From assembly GCF_003051085.1 (NCBI RefSeq), contig NZ_QAOM01000005.1:124001-188000 (forward strand): 64,000 nt of DNA, read 5' to 3'. Source of the DNA: Trichococcus patagoniensis (GTDB lineage Bacteria > Bacillota > Bacilli > Lactobacillales > Aerococcaceae). The notes beneath the pieces were generated by a model. It saw nothing but the letters and a program-made list of their open reading frames with translations. It was not told the DNA's origin and did no database searches. Positions 1-10,019 of the stretch are shown one piece after another (the first letter of the stretch is position 1; every line of letters begins with the position of its first letter). A program made the translations under genes and the position numbers.

Positions 1-1541
1 TTGATATGCCCGAGAAAAAATGGAAAGACGGCAGATGGGCCGCAAACAAAAAAAGAAAGTCCATCTACCAAAAACCGCTTAACATTTATGAAGTGCATTT
101 CAGTTCCTGGAAAAAACATGAGGATGGCAGCTGGTATTCCTTTAAGGATCTTGCTGAAACGTTGATTCCATATGTGAAGGAAATGGGCTACACGCACATC
201 GAATTCATGCCATTGATGGAACATCCGTTGGAAGCTTCTTGGGGCTATCAAATCACCGGGTACTTCGCGGTGGCTGCCCGTTACGGCAATTTGATTGAAT
301 TGCGGGATTTTGTGGAAGAAGCGCATAAAGAAGGGGTCGGGGTCATTATGGACTGGGTTCCCGGACATTTCTGCAAAAATGATTATGCGTTAGCCAATTT
401 TGACGGCACACCGACCTTTGAATACGCCGATCCGAATCGCGCCATCAACAATCGTTGGGGCACATTGAATTTTGACTTGGGCAAGGCGCAAGTGCACAGT
501 TTCCTGATTTCGAACGCAATTTTCTGGCTGCAAGAGTTCCATTTTGACGGAATCCGTGTCGATGCCGTTTCGAATATGCTGTATCTTGATTATGATGAAG
601 GTCCTTGGACACCGAACGAAGATGGCAGCAATCATAACAGACAAGGGATCGAATTCCTGAAGAAGATGAACACGAAAATTTTTGAGCGCCAGCCGGATAC
701 TTACATGATCGCGGAAGAAAGCACTGCCTGGGCGAACGTCACGAAACCGATCGAGATGGGCGGCTTGGGCTTCAACTATAAATGGAACATGGGCTGGATG
801 AATGATACCTTGCGTTTCTTCGAAATGGATCCGTTGTTCCGAAAAGACAATTTCAACCTGATCACCTTCTCATTTATGTATGCTTTCAATGAAAACTTTA
901 TTTTGCCGATATCCCATGATGAAGTGGTCCACGGGAAACAGTCCCTTTTGGCCAAAATGCCGGGTGACCGTTATAAGCAGTTCGCGGGCTTACGGACGCT
1001 GCAAGCCTACATGATGGCTCATCCTGGTAAAAAATTGAACTTCATGGGCAACGAAATCGGACAATTCCTGGAATGGCGCTTCTACGATCAAATCGAATGG
1101 GGTGTCCTGAACAACGAATTCAATCCGGAGTTCCAACATTACATCAAAACGTTGAATCATCTTTACAAAGATACGAAAGCTTTGCATGAGGTCGATGATG
1201 CAAATACCGGTTTAGAGATTCTGGACGCTGACAATAGCTTGGAGTCAGTCCTTTCCTTCATTAGAACAGGTGAGAAACCCCGCGATTTCCTGATTGTCGT
1301 GTGCAACTTCACGCCTGTCGAGCGACGCAATTTCCGGGTGGGCGTACCATACGAAGGCCACTACGAAGTATTGTTGAATACGGAAATGCAGGAATTCGGC
1401 GGTACTTGGACGGAAAATCTTCCTGAAATGATCACTAGCCTCGATGGCATGAATCGCCAACCTTTCTCGATCGAGTTTACTTTACCCGCATTAGGAGTTT
1501 TGTTCATCAAACCAAAACGTGTTTTTGGTGTTAATAAATAG
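1..1541 (+). CDS. glgB: 1,4-alpha-glucan branching enzyme GlgB (5' partial)
   Basis: Transfers alpha-1,4-glucan chains to form alpha-1,6 branches in cytoplasmic glycogen. The window opens inside the gene: the frame is already open at base 3, and the visible protein begins at the linker before the catalytic domain ([12 protein letters not shown]), so the N-terminal CBM48-type region lies outside. The GH13 signatures are present in order: [12 protein letters not shown] with the nucleophile Asp, MIAEES with the acid/base Glu, and [11 protein letters not shown] with the transition-state His-Asp. The C-terminal beta domain ends in [11 protein letters not shown]. It is the first visible gene of glgBCDAP. 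The ATG at base 6 is internal and should not be taken as the start. Family assignment is secure. Confidence 0.96.
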   Translation, partial: DMPEKKWKDGRWAANKKRKSIYQKPLNIYEVHFSSWKKHEDGSWYSFKDLAETLIPYVKEMGYTHIEFMPLMEHPLEASWGYQITGYFAVAARYGNLIELRDFVEEAHKEGVGVIMDWVPGHFCKNDYALANFDGTPTFEYADPNRAINNRWGTLNFDLGKAQVHSFLISNAIFWLQEFHFDGIRVDAVSNMLYLDYDEGPWTPNEDGSNHNRQGIEFLKKMNTKIFERQPDTYMIAEESTAWANVTKPIEMGGLGFNYKWNMGWMNDTLRFFEMDPLFRKDNFNLITFSFMYAFNENFILPISHDEVVHGKQSLLAKMPGDRYKQFAGLRTLQAYMMAHPGKKLNFMGNEIGQFLEWRFYDQIEWGVLNNEFNPEFQHYIKTLNHLYKDTKALHEVDDANTGLEILDADNSLESVLSFIRTGEKPRDFLIVVCNFTPVERRNFRVGVPYEGHYEVLLNTEMQEFGGTWTENLPEMITSLDGMNRQPFSIEFTLPALGVLFIKPKRVFGVNK

Positions 1542-1599
1542 ATCTACAGATAGTTATGATGAGAAGGAGGGGAAAGGAAGAGGCATTCTTCCTGATACT

Positions 1600-2750
1600 A
1601 TGAAAAATCAAATGGTAGCAATGATATTAGCCGGAGGGCAAGGCACTCGGCTTGGGAAATTGACGCGCGAAACAGCCAAACCGGCCGTTCCGTTCGGCGG
1701 AAAATATCGAATAATCGATTTTGCTTTAAGTAACTGCGCTAACTCAGGCATCAATAAAGTCGGGGTAGTTACACAGTATCAACCTTTAGAATTGAATGAA
1801 CACATCGGCAACGGTGAATCATGGGGACTGAACGGCGGAGATGGTGGAGCGACTATTCTGCAGCCGTATTCGAGCGCAGATGGCGAAAAGTGGTTCAAGG
1901 GGACCTCGCATGCGATCTACCAGAACATCGCTTATATCGACAGATACAACCCGGAATATGTTTTGGTACTGTCCGGTGACCATATCTACAAGATGGACTA
2001 CTCCAACATGTTGGAGTAGTCCATATTGCGCACAATGCCAGTTTGACAGTCGGTGTTATCCCTGTTCCGATGGAAGAAGCACCGCGCTTCGGGATCATGA
2101 ATACGGATCAAACAAACCGCATCATTGAATTCGATGAAAAACCGAAAGTACCGAAAAGCAATCTGGCATCTATGGGGATCTACATTTTCAATTGGCAAGT
2201 GCTTCGTAAATATTTGGTTGAGGATCAAGCAAAACAGCGCGAAATGGAAGATTTCGGCAAAAACGTCATCCCGACCTATCTTGAAAATGGCGAAAACTGT
2301 TTTGCTTATGCGTTTGATGGATATTGGAAAGATGTCGGTACCATCGAAAGCCTTTGGGAAGCGAACATGGAATTCCTGGATCCAGAACATATCCTGAACA
2401 TCAGGGATGAAGAATGGCGCATTTATTCCAAAAATCCGGTGTCCCCTCCGCAGTTCTTGACAGAGACATCCAATGTGACGGATTCCATGATCGTTGATGG
2501 TTGTTATGTGGCTGGTGAAATCACTCATTCGATCCTTTCCCAGAATGTTCGGGTCGGCAACGGTTCAGTCGTACGCGATAGTTTGATCATGGCGAACGTA
2601 ACAATCGGAGAGAATGTCACAATCGAGCATGCCATCATTGGAGAAAATGCAAAAATTGCCGACAATGCGAATGTCATCGGCAAGAACGGTGAAATCGAAG
2701 TTGTCGGATATGCTGAAGTTATAGGAGGACTGAAAGATGAAGATGAATAG
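1600..2750 (+). pseudogene. glgC: Glucose-1-phosphate adenylyltransferase GlgC, frameshifted
   Basis: GlgC makes ADP-glucose from glucose-1-phosphate and ATP, the committed step of bacterial glycogen synthesis. The first part ([18 protein letters not shown] to [14 protein letters not shown], 139 residues) stops at TAG 2017-2019. The rest ([16 protein letters not shown] onward, including the C-terminal left-handed beta-helix repeats) continues in another frame to 2750. Removing two bases (GT at about 2019-2020) turns TAGTCCAT into TACCAT and restores one continuous protein of about 382 residues, the normal family length. The lesion lies in a perfect 32-bp palindrome (see findings). The start at 1600 is chosen by homology; the purine-rich RBS at 1561-1577 is unusually far upstream. 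Either the strain lacks GlgC activity or this is a sequence error at a palindrome. Confidence 0.9.
1993..2024. repeat. Perfect 32-bp palindrome at the glgC lesion
   Basis: The left arm ATGGACTACTCCAACA (1993-2008) is followed directly by its exact reverse complement (2009-2024) with no loop. Without the two extra bases the same site would be an imperfect palindrome with 13-14 bp arms that encodes the conserved GlgC residues. This is the outcome expected from template-switch repair of a quasi-palindrome. Confidence 0.97.
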
Positions 2751-3882
2751 TATTAGTGCCATATTAAACCTGACCGAGGACGAGACAGCGTTGAAACCGT
2801 TGACGAAAGTCCGCCCAATCGCTTCCTTGCCATTTGCGAGTCGTTACCGCTTGATCGACTTCAATCTTTCAAGCATCAGCCATGCTGGAATCAAATCAGT
2901 TGGTATGTTCATCGCCGGAAGCGGTCGCTCTATTTATGATCATATCCGCAGCGGATCCGTTTGGAATCTTGAATCCGGCTTGAGTGGCGGAATCTTCACT
3001 TATTCCCAACAGTTGCTGAAAGCGGTCCAGGAACATAATGGCGACGCCATGGATTTCTACATGAACCATAAAGAATTCATCACACGATCCCAAGGAGAAT
3101 ATGTCATCGTCATGGGCAGCAAAATCTTGGCGAATGTCGACATCAAAGCGATCATGCAACATCATTTGGCAAAGGATGGTGACATCACGGTAGTCTACAA
3201 GACCGTGCCTAAATCCTTCGTTGAAAACAGACCGCATGAAAAAGTACTGAAAATCGATCGTGATGAATATTTGCTGCATCTGACCGACGTGCAGGATGCA
3301 CCTTCCGATAGCGAGCGCCTTGCGATGAGCATGAACATGTACTTCATGAGAGCGGACAAGATGTTGGAATTGATCCAGCGCGCCGAATTGGAAAACGTGC
3401 AACTCGATTCGGACAAACTGATTGAAAAATACTTGCCTGAATACCAAGTCAATACTTACGAGTATACCGGCTATATGGCGAACATCGATTCAATCGATGC
3501 CTACTTCGCCGCAAGTATGGAAATGCTGGAAAAGAATAAGTTTTCAGCTTTGTTCCATGGCAGCCAACACGTTATCACGAAAGTGAAGAACGGAGCACCG
3601 ACCTATTATGCCAAAGGGGCTCATGTGAAAAATGCCCAGTTCGCTACTGGTTGTGTCATTGAAGGAACAGTCGAAGACTCCGTGATTCATCGTAAAGTCA
3701 ACATCGCTAAGGATGCCGAAGTACGCAACTCCATCATCATGCAGGGTGCACAGATCGGTGAAGGCGCAATCCTCGAATATTGTATCCTGGATAAAAATGT
3801 GACTGTCGGTCCTGGCGTGATATTGAAAGGCACAAGAGATAACCTTGTTGTGCTCGAAAAAAATAAAACACTCACAGTATAG
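2737..3882 (+). CDS. glgD: GlgD, regulatory-type subunit of ADP-glucose pyrophosphorylase
   Basis: GlgD is the second ADP-glucose pyrophosphorylase subunit found in Firmicutes. It associates with GlgC and is thought to modulate it, being weakly active or inactive alone. The protein (381 aa) has the nucleotidyltransferase fold ([20 protein letters not shown]) but lacks the GGxGTRL loop that GlgC carries, as is typical for GlgD. Hexapeptide-type repeats occupy the C terminus ([17 protein letters not shown]). Its ATG overlaps the end of glgC by 14 bases and follows AGGAGG (2723-2728) at 8 bases, so translational coupling to glgC is likely. With glgC frameshifted upstream, GlgD may be left without its catalytic partner. 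Confidence 0.94.
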   Translation: MKMNSISAILNLTEDETALKPLTKVRPIASLPFASRYRLIDFNLSSISHAGIKSVGMFIAGSGRSIYDHIRSGSVWNLESGLSGGIFTYSQQLLKAVQEHNGDAMDFYMNHKEFITRSQGEYVIVMGSKILANVDIKAIMQHHLAKDGDITVVYKTVPKSFVENRPHEKVLKIDRDEYLLHLTDVQDAPSDSERLAMSMNMYFMRADKMLELIQRAELENVQLDSDKLIEKYLPEYQVNTYEYTGYMANIDSIDAYFAASMEMLEKNKFSALFHGSQHVITKVKNGAPTYYAKGAHVKNAQFATGCVIEGTVEDSVIHRKVNIAKDAEVRNSIIMQGAQIGEGAILEYCILDKNVTVGPGVILKGTRDNLVVLEKNKTLTV

Positions 3883-3899
3883 AAAGAAGGATGCGCACG

Positions 3900-5339
3900 A
3901 TGAAAATTTTATTTGCCGCAAGTGAGGCCGCTCCTTTCTTTAAAACAGGTGGCCTCGGCGATGTCGCGTACGCATTGCCGAAGGAGTTAGTAAAACAAGG
4001 CGTGGATATCAGGGTTGTACTTCCCTATTACTCGACCATGCCCGCAAAATACAAAGAAGACATCAAAGAATTGCTGCATTTCCGCGTGCAGGTCGGTTGG
4101 AAAAGCATGTACTGCGGTTTGAAAACATTGGAATTGGAAGGCGTGACGTACTATTTCATCGATAATCAAGCCTATTTCAATCGCCCATCCCTGTACGGTC
4201 AAATGGATGATGCCGAAAGATTCGGCTTCTTCTCCTTGGCAATCTGCGAAATGATGGAAAAAATCGATTTTATCCCGGATGTCGTCCATGTGAATGATTG
4301 GCATACGGCTATGGTTCCGGTTCTTCTTGTGGATAAATACCATTGGGTCGAAGCGTATCAAGGCATCCGCAAAGTCATCACGATCCACAATATCCGTTTC
4401 CAAGGCGTCTACGATCCTTCCGTTCTGACAAGTGTTTTCGGAACCGGCATGAACATCTATCATGAAGCCGGCGTGAAGTATTATGATAACGTCAATTTCA
4501 TGAAAGGCGGCATCAATTTCTCTGATGTCGTCACGACGGTCAGCCCATCCTATGCGAATGAAATCCAGACACAGGAATTCGGAGAAGGCTTGGAAGGAAC
4601 GTTAGGATACAACAGTTGGAAAATCAGAGGCATCATCAACGGAATCGATTACGATGTCAATGATCCGGAAACCGATCCGAAACTGGAATTCCATTTCTCT
4701 GCCGACGATTTGACCGGTAAAGCGGCAAATAAAGCGGCCCTTCAGGAGCGGTTGGGATTGGAAGTGAATCCTGACATCCCATTGATCACGAGCGTTGGAC
4801 GCTTGACTGATCAAAAAGGGTACCAGCTTGTGCAGGAAAAAACCGAGGAATTATTGAATGCCCGTGATGTGCAGATTGCTATCCTCGGTACCGGCGAAGC
4901 GGAATACGAGAACTCCTTCCGTTACTTTGCCGCAAAATACCCTGATCGCTTTGCGGCGGTCATCGATTTTGACATCACCTTGGCGCAGCAGATGTACGCA
5001 GGTGCGGATATGTTCCTGATGCCTTCCGCATTCGAACCGTGTGGCTTGTCGCAAATGATTTCCTTGCGCTACGGCACTTTGCCGATTGTGCACGAGACAG
5101 GCGGCTTGAAAGATACAGTGGTTCCTTATAATTCCTATACAGGTGAAGGCACCGGCTTCACTTTCATTGATTTCAGTGGCTATGCACTGCTCGGAACTAT
5201 CTATCGTGCTTTGGATGTATACGAAAACCAACCGAAAGCCTGGGCGGAAATGGTCCGCGAAGCAATGAGCAGCGATTTCAGCTGGAAAGAACCCGCCAAG
5301 GATTATCTGGACGTCTATCAGTCATTAGTCAACGAATAA
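3900..5339 (+). CDS. glgA: Glycogen synthase GlgA (ADP-glucose type)
   Basis: A GT5 glycosyltransferase that adds glucose from ADP-glucose to the growing alpha-1,4-glucan. The N terminus MKILFAASEAAPFFKTGGLG carries the KTGGL nucleotide-sugar loop. VVHVNDWHTAMVP and the C-terminal PSAFEPCGLSQM and HETGGLKDTV motifs are also present. The length is 479 aa from ATG 3900, which sits 9 bases after AAGAAGG. The in-frame ATG at 3891 is only a base past that Shine-Dalgarno sequence and is rejected. It is the fourth gene of the operon, 17 bases after glgD. Confidence 0.96.
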   Translation: MKILFAASEAAPFFKTGGLGDVAYALPKELVKQGVDIRVVLPYYSTMPAKYKEDIKELLHFRVQVGWKSMYCGLKTLELEGVTYYFIDNQAYFNRPSLYGQMDDAERFGFFSLAICEMMEKIDFIPDVVHVNDWHTAMVPVLLVDKYHWVEAYQGIRKVITIHNIRFQGVYDPSVLTSVFGTGMNIYHEAGVKYYDNVNFMKGGINFSDVVTTVSPSYANEIQTQEFGEGLEGTLGYNSWKIRGIINGIDYDVNDPETDPKLEFHFSADDLTGKAANKAALQERLGLEVNPDIPLITSVGRLTDQKGYQLVQEKTEELLNARDVQIAILGTGEAEYENSFRYFAAKYPDRFAAVIDFDITLAQQMYAGADMFLMPSAFEPCGLSQMISLRYGTLPIVHETGGLKDTVVPYNSYTGEGTGFTFIDFSGYALLGTIYRALDVYENQPKAWAEMVREAMSSDFSWKEPAKDYLDVYQSLVNE

Positions 5340-5357
5340 GAGGAGTTGGAAGCATAT

Positions 5358-7757
5358 ATGGCATTTGACGTTCAAGAGTTCAAAAAAGAATATCAAAAGA
5401 AATTTGAGGAATTATTCGCTTACGGTTATGAGGCTGGTTCGAAAACGGAACAGTACATTGCTTTGGGGGACTTGGTCCGCGGGCTCTACTCCGAGGATTG
5501 GATTCAAACAATCATGGAGTACAACAAGAAAAAGGAAAAGCAAGTCTATTACTTTTCGATGGAGTTCTTGCCCGGAAGGATGCTGAAAAGCAATCTCCTG
5601 AATATGGGTATACTGGACTGCGTCAAACAAGGCATGGATGAACTTGGACTGGACTTGGATGAAGTGGCGCGTGCTGAAGTCGATCCGGCTTTAGGGAACG
5701 GTGGACTAGGTAGACTGGCTTCCTGCTTTATGGATTCTATCGCCTCGACCGGCCTTGCCGGAAATGGTAACGGAATCCGCTATCGTTATGGTCTTTTTAA
5801 ACAAAAATTCATCAACGGCTATCAGATTGAATTGCCCGAGAATTGGCTCCGCAACAGGAACGTATGGGAAGTCAGAAAAGAGAACAAAGCCGTCATCGTC
5901 CGTTTCGGCGGAGATGTCAGCTTTACGCAGGAGGACGGGGACAGCAGATTGCGTGTGCGTCACGAAAATACCCGTGATATCCTTGCGGTTCCTTACGATA
6001 CTGCCCAAGTCGGCTACAATAACGGCGTCGTAAATAATCTGCGGCTTTGGTCGGCGGAAATTCCTTACGGGGATGAGGCACGGTTTTCTACAGAAGAACA
6101 ACGCGAAGAAGTCAAACGCATCACCGAAGTATTGTATCCGGATGATTCCAATTACGAAGGACGTCTCTTGCGCGTCCAGCAGGAATACTTTTTCTCCTCT
6201 GCCGGCATCCAAAGCATCGTCCGCTATTTCAAACGACTGAAACTGGACTGGAGCCTTTTCCCTGATAAAATCGCCATCCACATCAATGATACGCACCCAA
6301 CTTTGGCAATCCCTGAATTGATGCGGATCCTGATGGATGAGGAAGGGTTGACTTGGGACCAAGCATGGGAAATCACGAAGAAAACAGTCAGCTATACCAA
6401 CCATACGATTCTTCAGGAAGCAATGGAGCGTTGGCCAGAAACGATGATTGCGGATCTGTTGCCGCGTATCTACCAAATCATCCAGGAAATCAACCGTCGC
6501 CATATCGACAAAAAAACGCCTTTATATGGGGAAGAATTATCCCAGCGCACTGCCATCATTGCCAATGGTCAGATTAAGATGGCCAATCTTGCCATCATCG
6601 GCAGCCATAGCGTCAATGGCGTCGCTAGATTGCATACGGATATCCTGATGGCTGATACTCTGAATGACTTCTACGTGATGTATCCGCAAAAATTCAACAA
6701 CAAAACGAACGGGATCACGCAACGACGTTGGGTCCAGATTGCAAACGAAAATCTGACCGCGATGCTTGATGAAACGATCGGTACGGAGTGGAAAAGCAAT
6801 CCGGAAGAAATAAAAATCCTGAAGGCGCACCGCGACAATAAAAATGTCCTGGATAAGCTGGAACAAGTCAAGCTGTCCAACAAAGAACGTTTTGCGGCAT
6901 ATGCGAAAAACGAGATGGGCATCGAAATCGATCCGACTGCATTGTTCGATGTGCAGATCAAACGATTGCATGCCTACAAACGCCAATTGTTGAACGTTCT
7001 GCACATCTTGGACAGATATCTGCAATTAAAGGATAATCCCAATGCTAACCTTCAGAAGCGCGTCTTCATTTTCGGCGCTAAGGCTGCGCCTAGCTATTAT
7101 TACGCAAAACAAATCATCAAATTGATCAATTCGATTGCTTATCTGATCAACAATGACCCTTCCATCAATGACAAAATCAAGATTGTTTTCGTTGAGAACT
7201 ACGGCGTTTCGTTGGCTGAGCTGATCATCCCGGCTGCCGATATCAGCGAACAGATTTCTCTTGCCGGCAAGGAAGCTTCCGGTACCAGCAACATGAAGCT
7301 GATGTCGAATGGTGCCATCACGATGGCCACATTGGACGGTGCCAATGTTGAAATCCGGGATAATGTCGGTGAAGACAATATCTTCATCTTTGGCCTGAAG
7401 AGTGATGAAGTCCAAGAGTACTATCGCAATGGCGTATACAATTCAAGAGATATCTACGACAAGAATCCGCGTTTGAAACGTATCCTGAATCTGCTTATTG
7501 ATGGCACGATTCCAGGTGTCGAGACAGAAGGCCGGGATATCTTCGATTCGTTGGTCATGTACAACGATGAGTATTTCCTGCTGAAGGACTTTGACGGATA
7601 CCTGCAAGCGCAATATGAGGCGGATGCGGCCTTTTCTGACAGAGATAGATGGAACCGCATGGCACTGATGAATATCGCAAGCTCAGGTCCGTTTTCATCG
7701 GATTACACGATTCTGCGTTACGCGGATGAAATCTGGAAGATCAAACCACAGTCCTGA
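5358..7757 (+). CDS. glgP: Glycogen phosphorylase GlgP
   Basis: A GT35 alpha-glucan phosphorylase that releases glucose-1-phosphate from glycogen using phosphate and pyridoxal phosphate. It is about 799 aa, a normal family length. The PLP-binding signature KEASGTSNMKLMSNGA lies near the C-terminal third. Conserved NGGLGRLASCFMDSIAS and HINDTHPTLAIPE segments are seen near the N terminus and middle. ATG 5358 lies 12 bases after GAGGAG; the upstream TTG at 5346 touches the RBS and is rejected. It closes the glg operon and is followed by a strong hairpin. Synthesis and breakdown enzymes share one transcript, as usual in Firmicutes. Confidence 0.97.
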   Translation: MAFDVQEFKKEYQKKFEELFAYGYEAGSKTEQYIALGDLVRGLYSEDWIQTIMEYNKKKEKQVYYFSMEFLPGRMLKSNLLNMGILDCVKQGMDELGLDLDEVARAEVDPALGNGGLGRLASCFMDSIASTGLAGNGNGIRYRYGLFKQKFINGYQIELPENWLRNRNVWEVRKENKAVIVRFGGDVSFTQEDGDSRLRVRHENTRDILAVPYDTAQVGYNNGVVNNLRLWSAEIPYGDEARFSTEEQREEVKRITEVLYPDDSNYEGRLLRVQQEYFFSSAGIQSIVRYFKRLKLDWSLFPDKIAIHINDTHPTLAIPELMRILMDEEGLTWDQAWEITKKTVSYTNHTILQEAMERWPETMIADLLPRIYQIIQEINRRHIDKKTPLYGEELSQRTAIIANGQIKMANLAIIGSHSVNGVARLHTDILMADTLNDFYVMYPQKFNNKTNGITQRRWVQIANENLTAMLDETIGTEWKSNPEEIKILKAHRDNKNVLDKLEQVKLSNKERFAAYAKNEMGIEIDPTALFDVQIKRLHAYKRQLLNVLHILDRYLQLKDNPNANLQKRVFIFGAKAAPSYYYAKQIIKLINSIAYLINNDPSINDKIKIVFVENYGVSLAELIIPAADISEQISLAGKEASGTSNMKLMSNGAITMATLDGANVEIRDNVGEDNIFIFGLKSDEVQEYYRNGVYNSRDIYDKNPRLKRILNLLIDGTIPGVETEGRDIFDSLVMYNDEYFLLKDFDGYLQAQYEADAAFSDRDRWNRMALMNIASSGPFSSDYTILRYADEIWKIKPQS

Positions 7758-7770
7758 TCAAAAGGTAACG

Positions 7771-7823
7771 AAACGCAAGCAAGGGCTGCCTCATTTTAGA
7801 GGCAGCCCTTGCTTGCGTTTAGC
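7771..7823 (+). terminator. Terminator of the glg operon
   Basis: A perfect 21-bp stem (7771-7791 with 7800-7820) and an 8-base loop begin 13 bases after the glgP stop. The downstream T tract is short (TTT), so termination rests mainly on the unusually long stem. Confidence 0.85.
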
Positions 7824-7829
7824 GGTGTA

Positions 7830-7964
7830 ATTCCCCGCCAAAGTGGCTTTGGAGGGGAATATTGTGTTATCCACGGACATTTTACCCCGTCAAATAGGTT
7901 TTGGCGGGGGATCTCGTGTTGCCCTTGGACATTTTTCCCCGCCAAATAGATTTTGACGGGGAAT
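7830..7964. repeat. Tandem hairpin array A (3 units, 52-bp period)
   Basis: Three units start at 7830, 7882 and 7934. Each is a hairpin of about 30 bp with CCCCGCCAAA-type arms around a short loop. The units are separated by related linkers containing GTGTT and GGACATTTT. The array lies between the glg terminator and the converging DUF4828 gene. It contains no open gene and no obvious promoter. Confidence 0.85.
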
Positions 7965-7990
7965 CTCTGAGCATAAATTCAATTCCCGAC

Positions 7991-8012
7991 AAAAAAAGCC
8001 CTGATTAGGGGC
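7991..8012 (-). terminator. Probable terminator of the DUF4828 gene
   Basis: Read on the minus strand, a short hairpin with GCCC/GGGC arms (8012-7998) is followed by seven T (7997-7991). It lies 24 bases after the stop codon of the minus-strand gene. The stem is short, so confidence is moderate. Confidence 0.6.
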
Positions 8013-8035
8013 GGCGGTGTGGCATTAACGATCCG

Positions 8036-8398
8036 TTATGTATCGGTTTCGCGTTTGAAGTAGAATTCTTGCTCCTCCGCTTCATCGTAGATGGTCAGCG
8101 TAGGGGAAGTATCTTTTTTCAGAATCAGATAATAGCCGAAGTGGTCGCGGAAGACCAGTTCGTTGGGTTTGGCTTCTTCAAGGGTTGCTTTTAATTTTTT
8201 GTTGTTCAGGAGAATCTCCAGATTATCAGTAATTTCAACCTTCAAGGACTGTGCGTCGTTTTTCCATGTGCCGATGTAAGGGGTATAAGATGTTGATTGG
8301 CTCTTACCGGCATTGCGATTTGACTTGAACAAAGCAGAGCTGATGCTTGCGATTACAGATAACCCGACTACGATCCTCCAAGGATTACTTTTTTTCAC
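8036..8398 (-). CDS. DUF4828-like small membrane-anchored protein
   Basis: The function is unknown. From GTG 8398, placed 10 bases after GGGAGG, the product is 120 aa. It has a basic N terminus, one hydrophobic segment at about residues 7-24 (WRIVVGLSVIASISSALF), then a soluble domain with IGTWKND, PNELVFRDHFGYYLIL and a terminal EFYFKRETDT. This pattern resembles the DUF4828 family of Lactobacillales as I remember it. The long GTG start at 8416 would overlap the RBS and is rejected. The gene stands alone, convergent with glgP and divergent from lysC. Confidence 0.65.
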   Translation of the reverse strand: MKKSNPWRIVVGLSVIASISSALFKSNRNAGKSQSTSYTPYIGTWKNDAQSLKVEITDNLEILLNNKKLKATLEEAKPNELVFRDHFGYYLILKKDTSPTLTIYDEAEEQEFYFKRETDT

Positions 8399-8511
8399 TG
8401 ATTTGAAACCTCCCACACTAAGTTAACTCATAGTATATTCTTTTTTTTGTAAATGGCCATAGCATTAACAATACAAATATGTTACAAATGATGTAAAGTT
8501 TGAAAAGGTAA

Positions 8512-8540
8512 TTGCCATAGCCGTGATATGATGATATTCT
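8512..8540 (+). promoter_or_regulatory. Candidate promoter of the aspartate kinase gene
   Basis: TTGCCA (8512-8517) and TATTCT (8535-8540) are separated by 17 bases, about 70 bases before the start codon. The -10 match is weak. The whole 8417-8610 interval is AT-rich and holds the divergent start regions of both neighbours. Confidence 0.4.
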
Positions 8541-8610
8541 AAAGCATAAATGAAAAAACAATTACAAAATTAAAAAAAGATTAAAGAAATCAAGTGAGGA
8601 AGTGTTCGGT

Positions 8611-9972
8611 TTGAAGGTTATTAAATTTGGCGGGAGTTCCCTTGCGAATGGGACTCAATTGAAAAAAGTATTGCAGATTGTGAAAGATGACGCAGACAGA
8701 AGAATTGTGGTCGTTTCAGCACCCGGAAAGCGCAATGACTCGGACGAGAAAGTTACGGATCTGCTTATCAAGTTGGCCGATGAGGTACAAAATAAAGAAG
8801 ATCACCAAAAAACGCTGAAGGCGATCCTGAAAAGATATCAAGATATCGTAGATGAATTGGAGATCGATCCGAGTGTCATGGCCATCATTTCCAAAAACTA
8901 TGATGAATTGATCCAGACGAAATTCTACAATGAATTGTATGCGTCGGATGCTTACAAAGCAAGTGGTGAAAACAACAGCGCCATTCTTGTGGCAGCATTT
9001 TTCAATAAAGAGGGTATCCCTGCCAGATACGTCAACCCGAAGGATGCCGGCCTTTTGGTCACCGACAACCCAGGAAACGCACGTGTATTATCCGAATCAT
9101 ACAAGAATCTTTATGCATTGCGGGATTCGAAAGAAGTCATCGTGTTCCCGGGATTCTTCGGTTACACAAAAGAAGGACAATTGTTGACCTTCTCAAGAGG
9201 GGGATCGGACATCTCCGGCGCAATCGTCGCGAACGGCGTCAAAGCCAGCCTGTATGAAAACTTCACGGACGTGGACGCCATCTATGTGGCGAACCCTAAA
9301 ATGGTCAAACATCCGAAAAAAATCAAGCAATTGACCTATCGTGAAATGCGTGAATTATCCTACAGCGGATTTTCTGTCTTCCATGATGAAGCGTTGCAGC
9401 CGGCCTTCAGCGCGGGCATTCCGGTAGTCGTCAAAAACACCAACAATCCGTCTGCTCCAGGTACCAGCATCACAAGGACGAAGCCTGAAAACAAACAGAT
9501 CGTTTCCGGTATCGCGAGTTCGACCGGCTTCATGAGCATCTATATCGGCAAATACCTGATGAACCGCGAAGTCGGTTTCGGACGCAGAGTGCTGCAGATT
9601 TTCGAAGATTTCAACCTGAACTTCGAACACATGCCGTCCGGTATCGACGATTTGTCGATCATCCTGCGCGCCAATCAGATGACGATGCAACAGGAACAAG
9701 AGTTGTTGTACCGCTTAAAGAATGAACTGGAAGCGGACGATGTAAATGTCAAAGGCGGCATCTGCTTATTGATGATCGTCGGCGAAGGCATGGTCAATTC
9801 CGTCGGGACAGTAGCGAAAGCCTGTACCGCTCTAGCTGAAGCGGACATCAACCTGGAAATGATCAACCAAGGTTCATCAGAAGTCAGCATTATGTTCGGG
9901 ATCGACGAAAAGGACGAAGCCAGAGCAGTCAAAGTGCTGTATGATGCATTTTTCCCGGCTAAAAAAGACTAA
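8611..9972 (+). CDS. lysC: Aspartate kinase
   Basis: Phosphorylates aspartate, the entry step to lysine (and cell-wall precursor), threonine and methionine synthesis. The N terminus MKVIKFGGSSLANG is the kinase signature; SRGGSDISGAIVA and FTDVDAIYV follow. The C-terminal third carries two ACT-type regulatory segments (GFMSIYIG and GGICLLMIVGEGM). The length is 453 aa from TTG 8611, placed 11 bases after TGAGGA. GTG 8602 is too close to that RBS. It is monofunctional, with no homoserine dehydrogenase fusion. I use lysC as a general name; the isozyme type cannot be decided here. It is a single gene with its own terminator. Confidence 0.93.
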   Translation: MKVIKFGGSSLANGTQLKKVLQIVKDDADRRIVVVSAPGKRNDSDEKVTDLLIKLADEVQNKEDHQKTLKAILKRYQDIVDELEIDPSVMAIISKNYDELIQTKFYNELYASDAYKASGENNSAILVAAFFNKEGIPARYVNPKDAGLLVTDNPGNARVLSESYKNLYALRDSKEVIVFPGFFGYTKEGQLLTFSRGGSDISGAIVANGVKASLYENFTDVDAIYVANPKMVKHPKKIKQLTYREMRELSYSGFSVFHDEALQPAFSAGIPVVVKNTNNPSAPGTSITRTKPENKQIVSGIASSTGFMSIYIGKYLMNREVGFGRRVLQIFEDFNLNFEHMPSGIDDLSIILRANQMTMQQEQELLYRLKNELEADDVNVKGGICLLMIVGEGMVNSVGTVAKACTALAEADINLEMINQGSSEVSIMFGIDEKDEARAVKVLYDAFFPAKKD

Positions 9973-9981
9973 ATCAATAGG

Positions 9982-10018
9982 ATGTGGCTGTTTCCTTTCG
10001 AAGCAGCCACATTTTTTT
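9982..10018 (+). terminator. Terminator after aspartate kinase
   Basis: ATGTGGCTG (9982-9990) pairs with CAGCCACAT (10004-10012), and the stem extends inward through TTTC/GAAG. It is followed by a run of seven T. Confidence 0.9.
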
Positions 10019-10019
10019 G

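Noticed and set aside
5706-6503. 265-codon minus-strand frame inside glgP
   Set aside because: Antisense shadow of glycogen phosphorylase with no initiation signal.
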